From contig JAEUVD010000018.1 in assembly GCA_016787065.1 (NCBI GenBank), forward strand, positions 62,001 through 126,000: a stretch of 64,000 bases of DNA. The letters are read 5' to 3'. A model generated the notes under the pieces. It was not told the origin of the DNA, did no database searches, and was given only the letters and a program-made list of their open reading frames with translations. This DNA comes from Chitinophagaceae bacterium (lineage in GTDB: Bacteria; Bacteroidota; Bacteroidia; Chitinophagales; Chitinophagaceae). This document shows positions 1 through 8,800 of this stretch, piece after piece. How positions within the stretch are numbered: the stretch's first letter is position 1; every line of letters starts with the position of its first letter. A program made the translations under genes and the position numbers.

Positions 1-1
1 C

Positions 2-1948
2 AATGAAATTAAGGAACTTCAAAATAAAACAATTAGAATTGTAGAAGAAGAACCAGATGGCAAAGCCTTTTGGATACTTAGTAGCGATACACAGTTATAT
101 CGTTTCAATAAAAGTAATCCAGCCAACTATAAGAAACTTAACATCTCTTCTGCTTTAAGAAATAGTAAAGGACTTAAACCGGAAGGAATACAGGCTATTA
201 AGTTTATTAACGATGCAACCTTGATTATCACGAACACAGGTATTTGGCAAACAGATATTAACCTCACCCCGTTGAGACCTTACAATAATCTTCCGTCCAA
301 GTTTGCAAATTTTATGGCTATAGAAATAGTGAACGATGCGAATTCTGTGTTGTACTTGAATGATGGCCGAAACATTTTGTATTGGAATAAAACGAATTCA
401 TCTACACGGGTGTATTCACGTAAAAATAAACGCACTACTTTTTCTCATTTATGTTTGACTGCAAATCACACCCTATGGGCCATTACCAATGAGAAGAAAC
501 TTGCAACGATACAGCATGATAGATTACTAGAAATTGATTTGAAAAGAAACTTCGAAAAAGAGTCAGGATACTTTTGGGACCTTGTGCCGGATAGTTTAAA
601 CAATCTATGGGTTCATAACCGAGGCGCAGGAATTTATTACGTAAATACTAAAACCAACGATGTAAAACTTTATGATATGACCGATGGTTTGGTGAGCAAT
701 AGACTGCATAAAATTGCACTAGATAAATCCGGCAAATTGTGGTGTATGGCGTATGATAAAGTTTCCGTTTTCATTCCGGAAGCGAAGGAATTTTACAATT
801 TCAGCATCAAATACAAAATGGATGATTTGAATTATGAAAATCATTTAACCCGTTTACAAAATGGTAATTTACTTGGTAGCATTAGTGATGAACTCATAGA
901 ATTTTCAACAGAAAAATTATTAGCCAAACCAACACTAGAAGCGCCAATTATTTCTTTATTGAGTGTGAAAAACAACATGTACTATACCGCAGAGAACGAA
1001 GTGCTCAAACTCGGTACAGATGAAAATACCGTGAGGATTGCTTTTGGTTCATTTATCGACAACACGGCTTACCCCTATGACCTGGAATATAAACTTAATG
1101 GTACAAATGCCGATTGGATTAGTGCAAAAGGCAATTCAGAAGTTGTTTTTACCAATCTCGAAACAGGGAACCATGAGTTTTTAGTTCGAGCTAAGGGAAG
1201 GAATAATGCCTGGGTTACAACATCAAAAGCATTACGGTTTATAATTCGAACGCCCTTCTATAAAAGCACGTGGTTCATTATTGCGCTCCTAACATTGGCC
1301 GCACTCGGCATATACAGTTACTATAAACATAGAATAAGGCAAAAAGAAAAAGTACTATTTCTTGAAAGTAAAGCTCAATTACTAGAAAAAGAAAAGGCTC
1401 TGGTTATGTACGAGAATTTAAAAGAGCACCTAAACCCTCACTTTTTATTTAACTCCCTTACATCGCTAAGAAGTTTAATTCGGATTGATCAGAACATGGC
1501 AGGTACATTTTTAGATAAAATGAGTAAAGTGTACCGTTACATCTTAAAAAATAGAGATAACGAAGTAGTACCCCTAATGGAGGAACTGAAATTCGTTCAA
1601 ATGTATATCGACTTACAAAAAACAAGATTCGAAAACGGTCTACAAATAAATATTGATATAAGCGAAGATCATTTAGTAAGAAAAATAGCGCCGGTCACTT
1701 TGCAAAATTTAGTAGAGAACGCCATAAAGCATAATACAGCTGATGAAGAATCTCCACTCGTTATATCTCTGTTTATAGATGACGACTATTTAGTTGTACA
1801 AAATAATTTACAAAAGAAAGGGTTTGTTGAAACTAGTAATAAACAAGGCCTAACCAATATGGGTTCGCTGTATAACTACTTAAGCACAAAACCCATGATA
1901 ATAAAAGAAGAGAACAATTTATTCATCGTAAATATTCCGCTTATATGA
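2..1948 (+). CDS. Propeller-type sensor histidine kinase, LytS-like (5' end outside window)
   Basis: The reading frame is open from base 2, so the gene begins before the window; 648 residues are visible. The N-terminal part has two-component-regulator propeller character (repeated W/L-N-x-L-W blades, for example near bases 600-760). It is followed by a Y_Y_Y-type domain (about bases 1030-1250), one membrane helix (about 1270-1330), a short coiled coil and a His_kinase/HATPase module. The phosphoacceptor motif NPHFLFN has its His at bases 1439-1441, the N box NLVENAIKHN lies at 1706-1735, and a short G box (GLTNMG) near 1845. Kinases of this type sense periplasmic signals and phosphorylate LytTR regulators. 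The stop overlaps the next start by four bases (ATGA, 1945-1948), so the pair is translationally coupled. The ligand cannot be predicted. Confidence 0.9.
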   Translation, partial: NEIKELQNKTIRIVEEEPDGKAFWILSSDTQLYRFNKSNPANYKKLNISSALRNSKGLKPEGIQAIKFINDATLIITNTGIWQTDINLTPLRPYNNLPSKFANFMAIEIVNDANSVLYLNDGRNILYWNKTNSSTRVYSRKNKRTTFSHLCLTANHTLWAITNEKKLATIQHDRLLEIDLKRNFEKESGYFWDLVPDSLNNLWVHNRGAGIYYVNTKTNDVKLYDMTDGLVSNRLHKIALDKSGKLWCMAYDKVSVFIPEAKEFYNFSIKYKMDDLNYENHLTRLQNGNLLGSISDELIEFSTEKLLAKPTLEAPIISLLSVKNNMYYTAENEVLKLGTDENTVRIAFGSFIDNTAYPYDLEYKLNGTNADWISAKGNSEVVFTNLETGNHEFLVRAKGRNNAWVTTSKALRFIIRTPFYKSTWFIIALLTLAALGIYSYYKHRIRQKEKVLFLESKAQLLEKEKALVMYENLKEHLNPHFLFNSLTSLRSLIRIDQNMAGTFLDKMSKVYRYILKNRDNEVVPLMEELKFVQMYIDLQKTRFENGLQINIDISEDHLVRKIAPVTLQNLVENAIKHNTADEESPLVISLFIDDDYLVVQNNLQKKGFVETSNKQGLTNMGSLYNYLSTKPMIIKEENNLFIVNIPLI

Positions 1949-2712
1949 ACGCTATAATTATTGAAGATGAAAATTTAATTGCAAAAGAACTGCAATATAA
2001 TCTTTCACAAATTGCACCCGATGTAAAAGTAATCAACGTATTACCAAGTTTAAAAACCTCCTTTAAGTGGTTTATGGAAAACGCTGAACCCGATCTTATC
2101 TTCGCCGATATTCAGTTAAGTGATGGCGTGAGTTTTGAAATATTTGAACGTTTTAACTTAAAGTGTCCAATCATATTTACCACGGCTTACGATGAATATG
2201 CCATCAAAGCTTTTAAAGTAAATGGCACCGATTATTTGCTTAAACCATTAGATATCGACGAATTGAAAAAGGCTATCAACAAAGCCCGTGATATCGTACA
2301 AAGCAAAAGCGAATACCCCAAGGATATGCAACAATTATTGCATCTCATAACTAATCCAACAGCCTCGATGGGTTATAAAGAAAAATTTATTGTGAAACAT
2401 AGAAATAACTGGATACCCATTCTAACAAAAGATATTGCTTGCTTCTATCGTGAAAATTTGAATTACTTTATGACGTTTAGTGGTGAGAAATACATTTTAG
2501 ATTTTACTACGTTAGAAGAAGTAGAAGAACTTTTAGATCCAACGATTTATTATCGAGCCAACAGACAAAGTATTGTACATGTTGATGCCATTCAAAGTAT
2601 AAAGCCGCAAGGAAATCAAAAACTCACCTTAGAACTAAAAGCCCCGCTTAATATGCAGCAAGATATTAGTAGAGACAAAGCTCCGGGTTTTAAAAAATGG
2701 TTCGAACGATAA
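1945..2712 (+). CDS. LytTR-family response regulator
   Basis: 255 residues: a CheY-like receiver (about 1-115) and a C-terminal LytTR DNA-binding domain (about 150-250). The acidic pocket is Glu7-Asp8, the phosphoacceptor is Asp55 (FADIQL) and the conserved lysine is Lys100 (LLKPLD). The gene overlaps the upstream kinase by ATGA, which makes it the cognate partner of that kinase. LytTR regulators bind short direct repeats and often control surface or extracellular functions. The targets are not identifiable here, although the giant secreted protein downstream at 5881 is a candidate by proximity only. Confidence 0.93.
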   Translation: MNAIIIEDENLIAKELQYNLSQIAPDVKVINVLPSLKTSFKWFMENAEPDLIFADIQLSDGVSFEIFERFNLKCPIIFTTAYDEYAIKAFKVNGTDYLLKPLDIDELKKAINKARDIVQSKSEYPKDMQQLLHLITNPTASMGYKEKFIVKHRNNWIPILTKDIACFYRENLNYFMTFSGEKYILDFTTLEEVEELLDPTIYYRANRQSIVHVDAIQSIKPQGNQKLTLELKAPLNMQQDISRDKAPGFKKWFER

Positions 2713-2720
2713 ATTAAAAC

Positions 2721-2774
2721 GTACTTGACTACAGACAAATTTGTTTTGCACCCTTGCGATAAATAGTCAAGTAC
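2721..2774. repeat. Perfect 11-bp inverted repeat, 32-base spacer
   Basis: GTACTTGACTA (2721-2731) and its exact reverse complement TAGTCAAGTAC (2764-2774) flank 32 bases, starting eight bases after the LytTR stop codon. The spacer contains the small palindrome ACAAATTTGT (2735-2744) and a near -7 box, TTGTTTTG (2741-2748). No T-tract follows closely, so a plain intrinsic terminator is not convincing. It could be an operator or an RNA structure. The remainder of the 256-base gap up to 2968 shows only AT-rich sequence and a weak -7-like CATGTTTG at about 2935. Confidence 0.55.
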
Positions 2775-2968
2775 AACAATTTTTCATTTCTCTAGAAATC
2801 AAAACAAAAAAAACTTCAGTATTGATAGTCCATTAAGGTGTTAGGTTCATTCTTACAAAGAATTCCAAAGAAAAAAACATCTAGGAGAATATCCATGTTT
2901 ATAAATTTCTATCAGCAATGAAAAGAAATCAAAACATGTTTGTACTTTACAATAAAATTGATTGAACA

Positions 2969-4849
2969 ATGAAGTCTTTAATTTTCTTTGTGCTAAGTTT
3001 TGTTGTCTTTCTATCTGCCAATGCTACTACAACACTAGATTCCTTATTTACCGAACTTAGAAATCATCCTACGAAAGATAGCACCCGAATAAAGATTTTA
3101 AGCAGCATAGGCTTTCAGTATAAAAGTATCAACCAACTCACCTCCATCAAATATTATAAAGAAGCATTAACTGTAGCCGACCACCTCGCTTCAGACTCAT
3201 GGAAAGGGAAAGTTCATAACGCTATCGGAGAGGTATATACCCTCACCGGTGATAGTAAAAATGCTATAACCAATTACCTTCGCGCTGCTGAATTGTTTCA
3301 GAATGATAAAGAGTATGATGAGTATTTTCGTTCCTTGAATTCCATTGCAACATTATACCTGAATCTGGGTGATGTTCAAAAAGCAGAAGAATATTTTGAA
3401 AAAGAATCTGCATTCCTAGAGAGCATAACAGCAAATGTAAACTTTCATGCCCATTACGATTTAAAGGCCTCCATACTCATGGCGAAGGAGGAAATAGATT
3501 CCGTTATTTTTTACTATAAAAAATCATTACCCTTTAGTGTTGAAGATAAAGATTACCAAGGCATTCAGGCTACCTATTGTAATATAGGTTTGATTTTTAA
3601 TAAAATGGCACGCTATGATTCTGCCGACTTCTATATACGCAAAGCGCTAAATTTAAATACCCACCCGATTACGAACGATTATAACATTGCTTCGGCCTAT
3701 AGCTTTTTGGGCGACAATTATGCTTGTCTTGGCAATATAACCAAAGCCAAAGAAATGTACGACTCTTCTAATTTTGTTGCCAAACGTTGTAACTCATGGA
3801 CCACCATCGTAGAAAACTATTTATACATGTCGGATATGTTTGCGCAACAAAAAGATTACTTAAACCAAGCCTTATATCTTTCAAAACATTATCAATTAAA
3901 AGATAGTTTGTTCGGTATTGAAAAGCACAGTCAACTAAATCAAATAGAACAAAATTTTACACAACAATTAAACGAAAAGGAATTAAATTATCAAAAACAA
4001 CAAAAGACTGTTTTTATAATTGTATCACTTATTCTTCTTTTGTTAGTTATCATTATTTTCTTCATCGGTTACAAAACCAAACAAAAAAATAGATTACTGA
4101 AAAAACAAAAGGATGAAATAGAGCAACAACGCAATGAGATAACCATTCAAAAACAAGAACTGCTTCAACTCAATCAAACTAAAGATCGTTTGTTTCAAAT
4201 AATTAGTCACGATTTGCGAAATCCACTCATTGCGCTTTCCCAACATCTTGAAATATCGTCGAACCCATCGCTACCCGCACAAGATCTTTTAGCGTCGAAC
4301 GCCCTTACTGCCGGTGCGTTGCACCAGTCTATTTCTTTACTTGATAACTTATTAACGTGGGCTTACGCTCAAATAGGTCCTCAACAAGTTCGCAACGAAC
4401 CTCTCGAAACACCTCTACTAGTAGATGAAGTACTAACCCTAGTTAAACCTCAAGCAGAGCATAAAAAAATTAGTTTTAAGGTTCACATTGAAAAGGAAGC
4501 AGAAGTGGTAGTGGTAGATAAAAATATGATACAAGTGGTTTTACGAAATCTTATTACAAATGCGATAAAGTATAGTAATAAACAAGGTAATATTGAAATT
4601 CAAGCCCAAAGAAAATCGAATCATATTGTGCTTACCATTTCAGATTTTGGCATTGGAATGAATAGAGAAACACTCGATAAGCTTAAACAGAAACAAATAC
4701 ACAGCACCGCAGGAACAGCCAATGAAAAAGGTACCGGATTAGGACTTACCATAGTTTTTGATTTACTTCATAAAATGAATATTCCGTACGAAATAGAAAG
4801 TGAAGAACATGCGGGCACACGCTTCCAATTAGTTTTAAACACGCTTTAG
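2969..4849 (+). CDS. TPR-containing sensor histidine kinase
   Basis: 626 residues. A signal peptide (MKSLIFFVLSFVVFLSANA) is followed by a TPR-like helical repeat region (about 36-310), a coiled coil, one membrane helix (about 346-368), a second coiled coil, then HisKA and HATPase_c domains. The phosphoacceptor is His414 in ISHDLRNPL, the N box is around Asn531 (NLITNAIKYSN), followed by DFGIGM and the G2 box GTGLGL near 588-593. Periplasmic TPRs probably read protein or peptide signals across the inner membrane. The 3' end overlaps the convergent LytTR gene by four bases (4846-4849). No OmpR- or NarL-type regulator lies beside it, so the adjacent LytTR protein is the nearest possible partner. 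Confidence 0.92.
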   Translation: MKSLIFFVLSFVVFLSANATTTLDSLFTELRNHPTKDSTRIKILSSIGFQYKSINQLTSIKYYKEALTVADHLASDSWKGKVHNAIGEVYTLTGDSKNAITNYLRAAELFQNDKEYDEYFRSLNSIATLYLNLGDVQKAEEYFEKESAFLESITANVNFHAHYDLKASILMAKEEIDSVIFYYKKSLPFSVEDKDYQGIQATYCNIGLIFNKMARYDSADFYIRKALNLNTHPITNDYNIASAYSFLGDNYACLGNITKAKEMYDSSNFVAKRCNSWTTIVENYLYMSDMFAQQKDYLNQALYLSKHYQLKDSLFGIEKHSQLNQIEQNFTQQLNEKELNYQKQQKTVFIIVSLILLLLVIIIFFIGYKTKQKNRLLKKQKDEIEQQRNEITIQKQELLQLNQTKDRLFQIISHDLRNPLIALSQHLEISSNPSLPAQDLLASNALTAGALHQSISLLDNLLTWAYAQIGPQQVRNEPLETPLLVDEVLTLVKPQAEHKKISFKVHIEKEAEVVVVDKNMIQVVLRNLITNAIKYSNKQGNIEIQAQRKSNHIVLTISDFGIGMNRETLDKLKQKQIHSTAGTANEKGTGLGLTIVFDLLHKMNIPYEIESEEHAGTRFQLVLNTL

Positions 4850-5577
4850 TTACCACTATTTCTTTTTATAACAGGCAAGCCGAATGTACCTTCATTAATT
4901 AAGTGCTGATAGGTGGTTCCAATACCCAAATCAATATGTTGCACTTTTACCGATTGGTGATCAAACGCAGTAACCTTAGATTTATTGACGATATGGGTTC
5001 TGGATATACGCACAAAGAGTGTATCGGGTACTTGTTCTTCAAATTGTTTTAAGTTAACCAAAACCAAATGCTTCTTGCCATTTTGTAAAAAGAGAATTAC
5101 AAAATTATTCTGACTTTGAACATAAAGTAATTCATCAAAATGAATTTTTACATAGGTGGTTCCGTCTTTAATAAAGAAAGCTTGCTCACTAGGTTTAATT
5201 TCATGATTTGATTGTTGTAGCTGTTCTAACAATCTTTCCGCTTTTTTTATACTTAACAATAAACGATCTGTTGTAACCGGTTTAAGTAAATAATCAATAG
5301 CATCTAATTCGTAGCTATCTATTGCGAAGTGAGGAAAGCTACTTACAAAAATTATGAGTGGTGCTTTGTTAAGTTGTTTTACTAACTCCATACCACTTAA
5401 ACCAGGCATTTCGATATCTAAAAATGCCACATCTACAGTGTGGTTTTGAAGAAACTCGAGTGCTTCGGCAGACGATACAAAGCTACCTTCCAAGTGCATA
5501 CCCGGAATGAGTGCCAACTTCTGACTTAAATGTTTAAGTTGGCTTTCATTATCATCTACTAGTACAAATCGTATCAC
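4846..5577 (-). CDS. LytTR-family response regulator (GTG start)
   Basis: 243 residues with receiver (about 1-115) and LytTR output domain (about 140-235). Phosphoacceptor Asp54 (FLDIEMPG), acidic pair Asp8-Asp9, conserved Lys99 (LLKP). The only reasonable start is GTG at 5577-5575, because the receiver begins immediately (IRFVLVDDN). A TAAGTTTG -7 box ends seven bases upstream, so the mRNA probably starts at or next to the GTG. It converges on the TPR kinase with a four-base overlap and is divergent from the small ORF and giant secreted gene that begin at 5717. That makes it a candidate regulator of either. Confidence 0.9.
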   Translation of the reverse strand: MIRFVLVDDNESQLKHLSQKLALIPGMHLEGSFVSSAEALEFLQNHTVDVAFLDIEMPGLSGMELVKQLNKAPLIIFVSSFPHFAIDSYELDAIDYLLKPVTTDRLLLSIKKAERLLEQLQQSNHEIKPSEQAFFIKDGTTYVKIHFDELLYVQSQNNFVILFLQNGKKHLVLVNLKQFEEQVPDTLFVRISRTHIVNKSKVTAFDHQSVKVQHIDLGIGTTYQHLINEGTFGLPVIKRNSGN

Positions 5578-5584
5578 CTTGGTA

Positions 5585-5592
5585 CAAACTTA
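5585..5592 (-). promoter_or_regulatory. -7 box TAAGTTTG for the LytTR gene
   Basis: On the minus strand this is an exact match to the Bacteroidota consensus TAnnTTTG, seven bases before the GTG start at 5577. No TTG -33 element is seen at the usual distance. The identical octamer faces the opposite way at 5692-5699. Confidence 0.5.
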
Positions 5593-5691
5593 ATGAACAG
5601 ATTTGAATTCACTGATACACTTATATCAATAATTCCCACACCACCGGATGGCATTCACACACTAACCAAATTTCTTAGCATGAGGTAATAC

Positions 5692-5699
5692 TAAGTTTG
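5692..5699 (+). promoter_or_regulatory. -7 box TAAGTTTG for the 5717-13134 transcript
   Basis: This is an exact TAnnTTTG match, 17 bases before the ATG of the 55-residue ORF at 5717. It places the transcription start between the box and that ATG, so the small ORF would be the first cistron of the giant-protein mRNA. No clear TTG at -33. Confidence 0.5.
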
Positions 5700-5716
5700 A
5701 ATTTGTACTTCATGTA

Positions 5717-5884
5717 ATGCGAAGCAAGAACAGGTTGATAGAACTTCAAAAAGAAACCATGCTACTCAAACAAGAAAAAGTAATGTGGCAACAATGGTTA
5801 GCAAGTTTCAAAGTTCAAACTGAATCGTTACAAAAAAGTATTACCAATTATATGCTTATAAACAGTCAAAATAAAAAGCCATGA
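5717..5884 (+). CDS. 55-residue coiled-coil-like small protein, coupled to giant secreted protein
   Basis: ATG at 5717, TGA at 5882-5884; the product runs from MRSKNRLIEL to MLINSQNKKP. It is rich in Gln, Lys and Leu with heptad-like spacing and has no signal peptide or Cys. I do not recognise a family. Support for it being real: a TAnnTTTG box 17 bases upstream, and a stop that overlaps the next start as ATGA (5881-5884), the same coupling as the kinase/regulator pair at 1945. It could be a leader ORF controlling translation of the 2417-residue protein, a small cytoplasmic partner, or a chance ORF. Confidence 0.5.
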   Translation: MRSKNRLIELQKETMLLKQEKVMWQQWLASFKVQTESLQKSITNYMLINSQNKKP

Positions 5885-8800
5885 CAAACCAAATTCAACA
5901 TGCAGCCGTTGATAATCTCAAATCAACCTTTTTTTTCCGTTTCATACTAATCATGTTAACTCTGGCAGCAGGTATAACGGATGTTTCATCGCAAGGAACA
6001 TGGACAGCACTCACCAATGCATCTCCAATTGCCAATGATGGCCCGTTAATCGTTTTAAGTGATGGTTCCGTGCTATGCAAAACCGCTTCGGGTGGCGGAG
6101 TAGGTAAAACCTGGACTCGTTTAAATCCTCCTTCGTCGAACAGTTACTTAAACGCAACTTGGGGTACAAGTACTACAATGAGTAATGATAGGAAACGCTT
6201 CTCCTCACAAATACTTAAAGATGGGCGATTGTATGTTTGCGGTGGAGAAACCGGTGCGGGTATTGCGAGTGCTGAATTATTTAATCCGGTTACAACTAGT
6301 TGGTCGGCCGCGGGTGCCCCCGGTGCAACAGTTAGTAATGCTTATTCGGAAATTTTAGATGACGGAACTGTTTTTCAAACCTTTGGTACTAGTGCATCAC
6401 ATACTTGCAAAATATACAATCCAACAACGAATTCCTTTTCCTCGATTGCAAATAGTAATGGAATCCATCAAGACGCAACAGCTCATAAACTAGCCGATGG
6501 CACGATTTTATTAATCGACAAGGTTATCGGTGGTGGATCGGTGAATACAGAACGATATTTTCCTTCAACCAATTCATGGGTTGTTGAGCCTTCGATTCCG
6601 TTTGAATTATGGTCGAATGCGGGTCCAACGATTGGTAGTTCAATTATGCTACCCGATGGGAGAATATGGGTGATAGGCGGTAACGGAAATACAGCCCTGT
6701 ACACGCCATCCGGTTCAAGTGCCGTAGGTAGTTGGTCTGCTGGACCTACATTACCTGGAGGCTATGCACAACCTGATGGCCCTATTGCAATTGCACGCGA
6801 TGGTATTGTATTATTCACAGCTTCTCCTATTCCTATCGTTGGTTCTATACATGCTACACCTACCCGATTCTATGAGTTTAACTATTTATCGAATACTCTA
6901 ACACAAATTAACGGCCCTACCGGGTTAACATTACCTTCAAATACAAGTAATCAAACTCATTTAGTAAATCTACCTACCGGGCAAATATTATTAGGTATAG
7001 AAGGAAGTACCCAATACTATTTATATACACCATTAGGTTCAGGACTATCAACCTTACGACCAACCCTCAGTGGCTTTGATGCTACCTGCGATCATTTTAT
7101 GGCGTATGGAACAAAATTCAATGGAAAGAGCTTAGGAAGTGGTGAAGGTGCAGAAGGACAAAACAGTACGAACTATCCAATCATACGTTTATCCTCCGGT
7201 GCTACTATTTATTTTGCTCGAAGCTTTAATTGGAATTCTACCTCACCCGATTACGCGGGAAATGATTCGTGCGAATTTGATTTGCCTGCCGGACTACCAA
7301 ATGGTAGTTATAATTTGGCCGTTATTGTAAATGGTTTAAATAACTTAGGTACAACTACGTTTACCACTTACCCACAACTAACCAGTGCTTTAACACATAC
7401 CCTTTGCAGTGGTACTTCTTTTAGTTACTCCCCAACTTTTGATCGCGCATGTGTGACTGCAAGTTGGACAAGAGCTGCGGTTTCCGGAATAAGCAATCCG
7501 GCAATTACTACACCACAAACAGGAAGTATCAACGAACAATTAATTAATACTACCACCATTACTAAAACGGTAACCTATGTTTATATCATTTCAAATAATG
7601 GATATGCCGATACCGTGAATGTTACTGTAACCGTTCAACCAAAACCAACTGTTACTGTATCCCCCTTTTCATTTTGTGCAACAGGAAGTGCTACCACCTT
7701 AACAGCAAGTGGCGCTAACACCTATTCTTGGATACCCGGAACAACAGGTAGTACTCAAGTAGTTTCTCCCACAGCCTATACGCATTATACCGTAATTGGT
7801 ACTAACAGTTTTGGGTGCAGTGATACCGCCTATAGCAAAGCACATACCCTTCCAACGGTGAATGCTACTGCCTCTGATCCAGACATATGCCCTGGTGCTT
7901 CAACACTTATTTCATCAAACACGATTACAACTGAAACCGATTCATTGGTTTCTTCACTTACATCAAGTACAGCTGTAAATAGTATGGCGTTTAATATTAT
8001 GGCAGGTAGCCAAAGCATCACCTTAACCAAGTTGAAGTTGGCATTAAATGGTTCTCAACTCAAAATATGGTATAAACCCGGTGGTTATGGCAATACCAAT
8101 TTCACTAGCGCCACAGGTTGGGTTCAATTAGGAGGCACCCTAAATTTTAATGCGCTACCTATTAATACTTATGTTGATATACCACTTACTACAACACTTA
8201 CCATTCCTTCGAATCAAACATACGGAATTATCATAGCGAGTGATGTGAATTTACTTCAGCTACCTGTATCGATACCATTCGGGGCAACCCACCTTGCCAA
8301 TGATGACCTATCATACACATCCGGACACATAGGCAGTGCTTTTAGCGGTATTTTCAGCTTCCCGGTAGGAACTCCTCGTGCTATTCAAGCAGGTTTTGTA
8401 TATACCATAAATAATACCATTACTAGTTACTCTTGGAGCCCTTCTACCGGTTTGAATAATAATTCATTGCAAAATCCAACAGCATCACCCGTTTCTACTA
8501 CAACGTATACCCTAAGCGTTACCGATAATAATTTTTGTACCGCCTCTACAACTGTTTTGGTTACCCCTCATGGCAATCCAAGTATTTCCATAATCGCAGC
8601 AACTCCTACCGTGGTATGTGCAGGAAGCAATGCTACTATGCAGGTTACAACACAAAATTATTCGAATAAACTTACAGCCAGTATGTCGCCAGATAATGTT
8701 GGCACCGCGGTGGTTTTCAATATATCAGCCAAGAATGATATTGTAATAAATCAATTGAATACATTTATGAGTACGCCAGCCACTTCGGTAGAAGTTTGGA

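Noticed and set aside
2741..2748. TTGTTTTG -7-like sequence inside the 2721-2774 inverted repeat
   Set aside because: One mismatch and no -33 TTG at the right distance; too long a leader to the 2969 gene.
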